Assembly (NCBI GenBank): GCA_907163375.1
Contig: CAJQUW010009012.1
Span: 62,001-126,000, forward strand
Source of the DNA: Prostheceraeus crozeri
Lineage: Eukaryota; Platyhelminthes; Polycladida; Euryleptidae
DNA length: 64,000 bases
Direction: 5' to 3'
This document shows positions 25,001 through 37,000 of the stretch, one piece after another. Both the position numbers and the translations under genes were made by a program. The notes under the pieces are model-generated. The model ran no database searches. It was not told the DNA's origin and saw nothing but the letters and a program-made list of their open reading frames with translations. Every line of letters starts with the position of its first letter. Positions within the stretch are counted from its first letter, which is position 1.

Positions 25001-28000
25001 TATGTTAAGAAATTAAAATCCAATAGTAATTGTAATGACGTTATCATGCAAGCATTCTTCGACATCGTTTTTTGTCATATTGTATACTGTTGGCCTATTA
25101 TGTGCGATTTAAATAGGAAGGACTTCAAGAAACTTGAGATACTGTACAAAATTGCTTGTCGGTGGGCCAATTTGACCCACCATAATTCACTTCGTGATCT
25201 CCTTGACAGATGCTGTGTGAAGACCATTAAAAGTATTTGTATAAATAAAAAAGACTGTCATCCGTTGTCCCAATTTTTTGTTGTGCGTGACTCTAGGCAT
25301 GATATCAGACATTCCCGTGCCCTTCTTCCTTTACGTCGGAACTCATCCTTGTATTACAACTCATTTGTTCGATTTTCGTCACGTTCGTAACTTTGACACG
25401 TTGATTTTGTCAGTACCAAACAATTCTTGTATTAGTCATACCGCTTTTGTATGATGAATAAAGCATTCTATTATTATTATTATTATTCATTGATGATTCA
25501 CGTGACGACACATGAAAAACAAGGAAATCAAAAGGAAATACTATATTCAACCTACAGCTTCGACCACTGAATATACCGCGTCAAGAGACTGGAGAATTTC
25601 ACTGTCTCTTGAAAGACATATGGAGCCGCCTTCCATTGCTTTTTTCTTCTTACAAAATTCATCTCGTAGATATTTCCATCGAGTTCTACACTTTTACATT
25701 TTTGCCTAGAGATTTTGATATCGTTATCAATGATCATAGTCTGAGAAGCTAGTGTTGCACATATTCGAAAATCTCCTCACTCAATCAAGAGCTCTTCAAA
25801 TTCAACCTCTATTTTCTTGAGTAAATCACAATGATAAAGGACCAACTGGCGATTATTTGACACCTTAAGTATGTGAGAAATTTGCTTCATTCACATTCAC
25901 TATGAGCAGATAAATGGGTAGATTGACGTCACAATTCTTGAATAGTTTGCTGATTAAAGTCATTGGGAGACGTTAGAGTTTGCTTCCTTTATTTACAAGT
26001 GAAATGAGTCGGTCGGTTGAAGTTGTTGACCGTTCTATTTTTATGTACATGTATTATAGATATTATGCTTTGTTCATAAATGCCATTAAATGAGAGAATA
26101 CAGCGTTTTTCCGAGGACTATAATAAAAATATATTCCTAGGATTATTGAATGAAAATATGCTTGAAACACTTAGTCTGAGCGTCTTTCTCATGTTTATAG
26201 ATATACCTTAAGTTGATACGAGTATGCTGCATCCGATTAGATAAGATATTTTCCAACGGTTAAGGCCAGGGACCATCAAAAAGTAATTTGGATGCTTGAA
26301 ATTGATTGTGCTGGAAGAAATCAATTATTTTTAATTGATGATACGCCACAATCAATTATTTAAATTCTAGCAATTAATTGCAATTATTTTTGGAGCTAAG
26401 TTCTTAAATCGTTGACGTTGTCCTCATCTTTATCCTAGCATATTGAAGACTCCTGTGTCCTGTGCAATTAAGGTCCTTGTCAGCCACTGCATTTGGGTAT
26501 ACTGAATAGGCTAATCGTTTATATCTATCATGCTGATTGTTCATATGCAGATTGGTTACTCTCTAAATTTACGATTGTGCAAGCTTGAATATAGATATTT
26601 AAATGCATAGTCTAGTTATACATTTTCGTCATCTTATAAAAACGCTTAATGGTAGGACATGTCATGTCATACGCAATATGATATGAAGGATTTATTACAA
26701 ACCGCATGAAGCAAAATAAATAAACCCAGGTGACACTTTAAATTGAAACCAAAAAATTAAATCGATTGAAAAAGATTATTAATTATGGATAAACATTTGG
26801 TAGAAACTGCAATCCAATCGGAGTCATTGTCTATTCGAAGAGGAATAGCCTATGCAACATGTAGAACAAGTTGATGTCAAATAGCATGATTTATTCTTTC
26901 CACAAGTAATACGAACACTATTTCCACTCGGATAGTGTGCACTTTCCATTCTGATTTTGACATTAGATTGACTTTACCTCCAAACAGCATCGATTTACTT
27001 GGAATTTTTGGAAAGAACTGCTGCAATTTGATGTTTTAGACTAAATTATTATTAAGCAGCGATATGTTTCAGCTACATTTTCGCAATTATCGTCAGACTA
27101 GAAAGGATATTGCAAATTTATTTCATGAATAAAATTAACACGATACATGCAACAATAAAAATGATTATGCGGCACATAGTATCGAGCTGCATCCTGCCTA
27201 ATGAATTTGCCTAATAATACATTAATCTATAACAACAAATAATGTCGAAATAATTTTTGAAGTATCGATTTTGTCGAACATTTCAAGTGACATTTGTATA
27301 TATTTAGTGAAATGCGAACAGCCTACTTATTCGGATAACTGAATGTTCGTGTTACCATTATACATGTGCAGTAGCTATACCATGTGAATACATAAATTCT
27401 AGCTTCCTGAGACCTATTTTTAGTCTGAAGTCCATGAGGTTCATGGCCGCACTGAACGGCGTATAAGCATATCGCTGAACATTATCTACTCGATCAAATA
27501 AGTGAAGCTTTAATTTAAAAAAGAAGCTTTTTGTGATTATTAACACCTAGAAATGTATATTGAAGATTCAGTCGAATGCACATAAATGAAGTTCTAAAAG
27601 TCCTATAGCTCAAATCTGCTGTTAGATGGCAAAACGACGTATTTCGGAATATCATGCTATTGATAAAACTGAAGTCAAAGCTAAGTTTGATATTTCATCA
27701 TTCTACGTCAGCTTTTAACATTTCTAAATTTTGGTCTTTCAATTAAACAGCAGAACAATGCATTTCGAAATACGCTTGAACCATGAGACATTCTTCAAAG
27801 GCAGAACAACGTAATTCGAAATACGCTTGAGCCATGGGACATTCTTCAAAGGCAGAACGACGCAATTCGAAATACGCTTGAGCCATGAGACATTCAAGGG
27901 CAAAACAACGTGTTTAGAGATGAAACAAATTAATATTGACCTCGATATCTAAGTCATTTATTGTCATCCTAGTAGCAGGCAGCCGCCACAGGATAGTAGC

Positions 28001-31000
28001 CGAACGTTGACTAGCATAATCATGTGATGACTAACGATATCTTATTAATCGTTAGTGGGAATCTTTGAAAAAGTCAGGGCTTCATGCTCACTCATCGTTT
28101 TCTTAACGTTCGACCAGTCACTGCCAAAGTCATCTTTATCAGTGTAGTGCAATCTACAGTTGGCCGAACAAAATCGTTTTTAAGAATAAAAGATTTTAGT
28201 AAAAATCAGTGATCGATGATTTAGGATGTTTCACTTCATGCATGAATACTTCACAATATTAAGAAATCAACTGATTGATATCCAGCTGTCCTCATGATAT
28301 TACAAATGAATAATGTAAGATTTTTGCATCGGTACTGGTGTGTTCCCGTCATTACTGTTGCCTTATTGCAGTATAAATCAAATATCCCACGTTGGAATCA
28401 TTTTCATTTTAAAAGTAATATATTCCATAATACATTGTTTTGAATCTAGAAAATAAAACTTCTTTCATTTAAGTCATGTAATTTATAATAAGTGAACGCT
28501 ATTTTGCTTTTCAAAATATAAAAATTCTTTCACTAAAAAGTTACTCATTTCTTCATACGTTACTTTGCCTTTTAAAGCATGAAAATTCTTTCACTGGAAA
28601 ATCACGCATTTCATACTGGTTGTTTTGCCTTTTATAGTTTCTGAAATCTAATCACGTTTTCCGAAATACGTTGATTTGTTATTAAAAAAAACATAAACTT
28701 CCGTCAAACGTAAAATGCGTTTCACACAAATTGTTTAAGTGTTATCACATTCATGAAGATAATCGCTACTCAATATTTTTAGTAAAACAGTTAACCAAAT
28801 CTATCCTGTGGGATATCATCCTGACCATTCAATTGAACCCAAAAAAGGCAAAGCAACGTAGTTTGGAATACGTTGGTCTGTATTTCAACGGTCGAAATGT
28901 GGTCTAATGCAAGGCCAAAAATGAGACTATCACAGGATGATGTATACACTCGACATCTACGAATCTGCGCGTCTTCCGAGGTCCGCGTGGTTTCTCTTCT
29001 TGTCCGAGAGAATAAGAAGAAAAGCACATGTTAATCCAATGGTACGCAGATTGCAGTTTTATGTTTTTAAAAATGCTAAGTCTAGAGTCCAATTTTTTCG
29101 CTTGGAATTTAGCGTATGTGTTTCTGTCATGTTTCTGATTAGCAATGTAAGAGAGAATGTGGTTAAATGTGGATTAAATCGCTCAAAATGTTTGTGTTTG
29201 CCGACAATAGGAAGCTTGCCTAATCTGAATGTTTTTAGCTTCAAAGACAGGGGTGCATGAACATGAAAGGAAATGACCTGAAGACATTTATTTCATATCT
29301 TGAATACTTAGTACTTTTCACTTAATCAAAGAAAACATAAAAAAATCATTTATAGCAAAAGCTTCAATATGCGCATTAGATCCTGCTTAATCTCATTGAA
29401 TGTGTAATTTTAATTTTTCTACTAGATTAGTTATTTGTATCCTTATTATATTTCCAGTAATCCATGATTTTTTGTTAAAATTCTGTGTTAGTATGTCTCA
29501 ATGTTCATGCTCTGCTAATGTTTTAGGTTGCATTTCATAGATAGATTAGTTTAAATTTTCTTAGCAACATTCAGTGCAATTTCCTCTGTATCCCTTGATA
29601 AAGGCTCAGCCGAAATGTTGGGAACATACAGTTACACGGTCGCAGAAAATTGTTTTTTTTTAACAATTATTCAAGACCTAGGATGTACATCATCTTGTGA
29701 AAGTCTCATTTTCGGCCTCATTGCCTGCAGAAACTCTCGTCGCTTTGGCTGCCGGACTATTTCAATTTTATGTCAAATGTGATCAAAATTCACTTTCCAG
29801 GTATTGATGAAGTACCTTCGTCAGGGTTCCCACGCACCCGGGAAAAACGAAAATAAAGTTCCCGGCCGGGAAAACGAAAAATATCAACGATATCCGGGAA
29901 AAACCCGGGAAATTTTAAAAAGTATAAGTTTTTTCTTCAGTTTGGATATGAGGTGGAGGAGGAACTCAAAAGGCTGAAAATGAAGACCTCTGTTAGGCAG
30001 CTGAAGTACTTCAATTTAAGGTGCATTGCAAAAAAATGTTCATTGCTATGGTGAAGGGGTTGTTTGAAAAGTCTCCGGCATCCTACGGGATAGTCGAAGA
30101 ACTCCGATGCTTCAAACCACACCATATAAAACAACACTCGGTAGACAAGTCATTCCGTCGTATCAAAAAGGCATTGGCATATCTACAAGATATTGGACGA
30201 GTGAAGGCATTCGAATGTGATGATCTTCACGAGTAGTTTCGCAAAATTCTAGACGAATTTCGCTGCCAGACCTTTGATGAAGATGAGCGGGCTGACTAAC
30301 TGTATCATGACTTCATAAACAAGAAAGATCAATTCAGAGCACTGTGGTGCATCATAAAGATCCTGTTGCTGTCGCATGGTCAAGCCCAAGTGGAACGAGG
30401 TTTCTCCATCAACAAAGAGGTGTCATCGACAAATATGTCCCAAAGAACTTTGATTGCACGTAGAATAATTAAGGATCATATGATGAGCATCGGTGGAATT
30501 GATAATTTTGTGATTACAAAAGAACTAAACCAGTCCTGCAAGCTCTCGCGACAACAATGCATGAGATCATTGGAATCTGAAAAAAACAAAAATGAAGAGA
30601 AAGTGAAATGTGAGAAACGAAAGATCATAATGAAGAGCATAGAGGATCTGAAAGAAAACGGAGAAAGACAGAAGCCAACATTTCTCTCTTGAAAAGTGAT
30701 GCAGAACTAACTTACGACGAAGCCAAGCGAACAGGACAAATAACTTTGGTTACAAAGGCAAACGCATTGAGAAGAAGATCCACTGAACTTCGAGGTGAGA
30801 TGCGAAAAATGACTGCTGATTTGGAAGAAAAAGAGAAGCTACTGAAGAACACATAGTGATTTGTTTATACCGTGCTGTTGCTTACTTTCACCGCTTCCAT
30901 TTTCCAATATTAAGTTTCGGATAATAGTTATTTTTGATAGTTTAGACGAATGCTCTTCCGCTATAGTTTGCAATTTTTTTATATGCATCAAGTACCGGTA

Positions 31001-34000
31001 TAAGTTGTTATTCTATTCTGAAACTAAGAAACAGTCTTCATTTTTGCAGTGTAGATGAGTTGCGCTAGGCGGCTTTCACACCATGGACGTGGTATGTAGC
31101 ATGTGACTGACAGTATTTGCCGTATAACATATCTATTCAGACAGCTATTCAGCTGACCAACTTGTATAGTTGCTGCTTGATGCTGCTTCAAACTTGCTAC
31201 ATGATTTTTCTTTTTATCGAGCATGTTCACTGTTGGCATTCTGGCCAGCAACATGCTTAATACGATCTAAATCATACAGTCTATTCATTAATCAGCTCTT
31301 TGTTCCGATGCCGCGTTTGCTATTGTTTTTGATGCTGTCATTGTCACAAGCTGTATGCTGCAGCCTATGTGCTACGCTGGTGTGAAAACCGTCTTAAAGA
31401 TCTGTTTTTATAATAATAATCATTGTTTTACATGCGATTAAAAGTCAGTAATTTCCAAAGATTCATGTGATTTTCTAAAAAGAGTTGAGATTTTGATATT
31501 TGTTTTGTTTCTTACGAATATACAGTTTTTCGATACTATAGTCTTCTACGTGTTGGTGCTATATTGAGCAAATGAGGTAAAATTATCAACAGCAATTGAA
31601 ATGTACTATAATACCGGTACGTTAAAACGTCTTTGCCGTGATTAATCCACTATTCACTACGAAGATGATAGATGACTCAATGACAAAATTTATTGCAATA
31701 AACAGCCACGTCGACTAGGCTATTGATGCACGTAGGCTTATTGCTGCGCGAATTTTGTATTATACAACTTCAACGCAGAAAAAACGTTTTTCAAAAAGCG
31801 TGGGAACCCTGCTTCGTGTATTGATCTCACCGTAGGAAGTGTAGGCAGACAGTGTCTAAATTCAAATCGAATGATTTTTTTCGGTAACCGTAATTTTTTC
31901 GTTGATTTGTCACCGAAAAAACTAAGAAATGAAATGATGGAAAAACTGAAATTGATTTTTCGATTGATGGGGTGCAACATCTTAGACTTGTTGATCTTCT
32001 CGATCAGTTGCTTCTGGATTCCTCTTTCATATTGCGGATCACATTCTCGTTTCTTCCACTGCTGCGGCTACTTACACGTAGCATCACCGCAACGTATCTG
32101 GTTGAACCTTCAGTTTTGCCGCATTCCTCTGCGTTTGCAACCGAATTCTATATTCTTTGCTCTCCACTTTCTCTCCACCTGTGTCACCATGGCAAGTGTA
32201 ATTCGGTCTCTTTTCAGAACCTCATTCCCAATTTTGTTTAAGTGTAGCGCAACTTTGTTATCCTTCTTCATCTCCCAACAGTTGATTTTTAGCGTGATCC
32301 TTCTTCTCTTTTTGCATAGTTCTAGCAAGTGTTTGGGCAGTGACTAATCGGTGCTGTTGAACATAACACTTGCCAATTATGACCTTGACATATTTTGCTT
32401 GCATCTTGTGTCTGTCTGTCTGCTCCAGCTAACAGCTATCCCTGTCTGTCTCCAGCTAACAAAAAAGTAAATCTGTGATGCATTCGTTTCAGAGGCTGAG
32501 ATCACCCAGTGACTCTTATATGGAATAACATGTTGCCTGAGATAACTATGTCTGTTGCCTTTCCGAATGCAAGGATGCTACATTACTCATTACTCTAGTG
32601 ATCATATTCGTTGGGAAAGAAAAAAATATAACTCCAACAACACGTGTTCCGCTTTATTTTGAAAGGAATGTAATTTTTAAAAGATGAAAAAGATTTTATA
32701 GCCTGGTAGATGAACTGGTCTTGCTTTAACTAGGAATATGTCTAAGCTTGAAACTGAAGAAAATGGGAGAATAGGATAATTTTCTCAATCAAAATGGTCC
32801 TTTTACGCGGTGATCAGGCTGTCTCATGGAAATGCTCGAAGTAAATTTTATATTTGGAACGCTCTTAGCAGCATCTGTTATCTCATTTTGTCAAAAAAAC
32901 TTAGTCGCAAACATAATTGCCTCCTAGAGTTCATGTAGCCTACTTACAATCTGAGGCAATAGATAATTTTGGTTAAGGGTTGTCCATTAATCATATTTCG
33001 TGTACCAAAAATTCTCTTAGGCAGCGGAAAATGTTGTGACAATCAGAGCTGGAAAAATTCCACTAAAATTTTTTGATTCCAATTCCAGAGCAGAAATTTC
33101 AATTCCAATTCCAGTCGAAACAGTTCATTTCAATTCCAATTCCATAATAAGATTCAATTCCGATAATTGCATGTCGCGTATAATGTATTATGTTAATGTA
33201 TCTAACGTTTGTTCGTTTCAATCTAACCCATGTGCCTTTATCCTATTCTCGTTGTTCCTGTGTGCCGGTCCGTGCGTCGTTCCTATGTGGGTTCTTATGT
33301 TCATAGGTCACATTTCTTGTGTACATGTATATATGTAACCGGTCAGCCTACGCCATTTTCGCTCGGTAAACGAGATATTCAATATCTCGTGAAAAAAAGA
33401 AAAGAAAATTAACGGTCAGCAAAGAATCAAACGCTGAGAGAGATGAGATGCGAATAGATCTATCAAAAACTGACAGAAGAAAGAAATTCAATGTGCGAAT
33501 AACGTGATTATTGATGAAAGAAAAACGACGATAATGATACATTGAAAACTGATTAATGGTCCATGTTAAAAAAAAGAGATTAAAAATTACGTGATAAGAC
33601 CGGAATGTGGTCGGGTCGAAAGCTACCGAGCTTAGGTTTGATTTTACTTGATGTAGACTGTTTGCTTAGTGTAATAACAGCGAACGGTAAAAGACGAATA
33701 CAAAAAGAAACATCGAAATTTCAAAATAACGAAATACGTAGATCGCGTGCTATGCAATGCTCAAGTGTTGTGCAGAACTAAGTACATGCTGGTATTGACA
33801 TTTCATCTCAACATTTTAATAAGGCCATTTTTCCTTTAGTCTACATGTAGTTGTCGCGAATTTATATACAAATGTGTTTCCTTTAAGGGAGCAGTAATGC
33901 AAAAATTGTACCCTTAAAATAATCCTGTAGCAAAATGAAGTAGGATCGACATGATCAATAACTAGGTTAAGTGAACCAAAAAATCCAAAGTGAGTAAAAG

Positions 34001-37000
34001 AGGAAGTTTGAAAAACACAAGCTGATCAATAACCGATTTGTTATAGAAACAAAGAAATAAAGACAGTGTCATCATACTATTAAAAAGAAACATTTCGAGA
34101 TAGAATTACGTTTACGGCAAGCTACGTTATAGTAGTTTTATGGAAAAAGGTGTTATGTCTCATGAATCATGAAAGAATTAAAAGCGGAATGAGAAAATAC
34201 TATATAAACTGTACGTGTAACCTGGTAGCAGACGACAAAACTTACGAATCTGTAGAGAACACTTATCTGCTAATGCAACCAAATTATTCAGGCAAATCTA
34301 AATTTGTAAATGAAATGCGTATACATAGTGGGCTCTATTCCCTACTCGAATGAGCATTTAGTTAAATTTTCGGTACAATAATTTCTAGGTGGCAAGTCAG
34401 AATCAATAATGATAGAAAATAGGCTACTACAATTATAAAGAGCAATAGGCCTATACCGAAGATAGTAAGGAAAAGTCATAAAAGCTACAACACGCAGTCG
34501 GTGACTTTCTTCAAAGACTCCCATTCCGCATCTCCGGAGTCAAATACGGCCTTCGGATCGTTGAATGCTGTGCAGAAGTTCCACTGAGATGGAGATATTA
34601 GACATCAATCATTCTATACGAACAAGACTAACATATTAATCAGGGGCTTATCCTGTGAGGGTGTGGGATATCCACTGATTTTCCTGTGGGTATGAGGTGG
34701 GGTGGGGATTCAAATATCAATCCCCACGGCAACCCTGTCTATCTCTCTCTCTCTCTTATCTCTGCGTGCAGTTAGCGCAAAGGCTTCTCATGCAGACACA
34801 CACCCGTACACTACTGTGCGTGTATGCGTATCGAATGCATATTGAGATGGGGATCATATCACCCAATCCCAGCTGACTCAGTGAAGGTCGTATTGCACTG
34901 AAGCACTATCTCTCAACAGAGATTTCAATTCAATGTCGCAGTGACTGTAATACTACGTTCTCATGGACTGTTCTCCTAGCAACACATTTTTGTGCACTTG
35001 CACTACCGTCTTAACGGTGTTCATTGTGATAAGCTCCTCGAGCTCAACTTGCAAAATGTTTGGGCTTTCCCTGTTTAACATGACTGCTTTACCAAATGTT
35101 CAACAAGAAACACGTGAGTTATCTTGTCGGACTAAAAGGACTGACGTTTTCGAATATGTCATGTATTTAAACATACATCATTTTTGTGTGAAATCTATTT
35201 TATGAAGCAGATTTCGTTGATTGTTTTGTAAAAAATGATGATTTTTGATTTACAGCCTATTTCAATAGCAAAAAGTGTCTAATAAAGAAGCTAGTTTCTG
35301 AGTGTCCACTCTATTCAAATCCTCCTCTATGATAATTTCTGACGATAAACTGTTCTTCTTTTGTTGTCGTTCATCTGAAATCTATCTGTTTCTATTGATC
35401 TGTTGAATATAGATGATTAATGAACTTTAAACTAGCGCGAACTGGTCACCCTATTGATCATGGTAAATCATTATTTTCAGGATCAATGGCTTGCCGAGTG
35501 AGTTGCCATCCATCAATTGGGCGTACTACAAGAAATTAATTCCCAATGCTGCTCTGGTAGACAGTTTCGAAAAGAAGGTAAGTTCTTGAAGATTTACACG
35601 TTCTGGGGGATGTAATAAAGTACATGATGTAGGGCCTCAATTTATATGTATGCAGTTTCTTATTATCGATAAGTTCACGGTTGATAGGCATGCGATAATC
35701 CTACCCTAATATTCTAGCAAACATAGGTATCTGGCTTAGTTTTCTTAGCATGGATTGTATTTTTATGCAAAAAAGGAAATTTTGTATTTTTTGCGACAAG
35801 AACCGATTGCATAATTCATAATGTGATGCAATAGAAATGGAAGCGAAATTTCATTACGGGATTAGGACATCTAGAGACTTGTCTGCAACTTTAATCGATC
35901 AAGTTTAACCGTTCACTGTTAAACTGCATGAACCGAAGCTATAATTTACAGCAACGTTTCTGCCCTATGAGGATTCAATAGAACTTTTAACTAGATATAC
36001 TATGCTTAGTTAAATAGAAAAAAGCAATCTTGACATGAGAAGATTCGTTTTACTATTCGAATCTGGCATGATTTAAAATTTCAAAATCCGGTGCACCCTT
36101 CTCGACATTTACAAATCACAAAAACACAATTTCTGAATCCATGGTTATTATTCTTTTCCGTGTCCTGTTCTCGCACTGTAAAATAGGAAAAACTTATCAA
36201 TATATGATTGTTAACCGGTATTGACTATCTTCAGAAAATTCCTTCTCTCTGCAGATTATTATTATCATGAAACTTTCTTTTTTTGCGTTGCTCTCTGTTG
36301 TCTATCACTAATAATCCATTTAACCATGATCATGTTATTGACACATTATTTTGGAATGATGGGTATAGACTAAAATATGTTCCCGAAATAATGATTATTA
36401 TTTTTTAAAAAAGATTTCCATGCAATTTAATACGACTATTTTTACCAAGATTTTGATGATTTTTCTAAAAATGAGAAGTTTTCAACCTGAGATTGTATGT
36501 CAAATGGACCCTACGAACTACGTGTAACTGATGATTTTTCAGTATGCCACGGTGCAAGCCCCGAAACCGAAGGACAATGATGATTGGAAAGGTATTATTG
36601 CAGAACAGGAGGCTTATACGGTAAGGTTAAGTAGATGATGTTTAGTAGAATATGATGATACTTCAGTTTAGGTGACGCTTAGCTTTAATGTCATAATTGC
36701 TTCCTTTTCTAGGCTGATATCACGAAAAAGTACATAGCATCTTGTCAAGATATGAAGAGTTCTGCAGAACGAATGGTGAGTTTGATGCTTTAAATAGCGA
36801 GCTTGATGATCTATTTTCCATTGAGGAATCTCGTCGAAGCATAAATTTTGCCTCGATTGTGCTGCTTTAATATTGCGAAATTTTTAAATCAGCACCGGCA
36901 TCTGTCATGCAAATGAAAAGAGACATCGGCGTTGATGACAACGATTCATATAGACAGACAAAATTTATCCTATTTTGATATATTTCCAGAACTGCTAACT

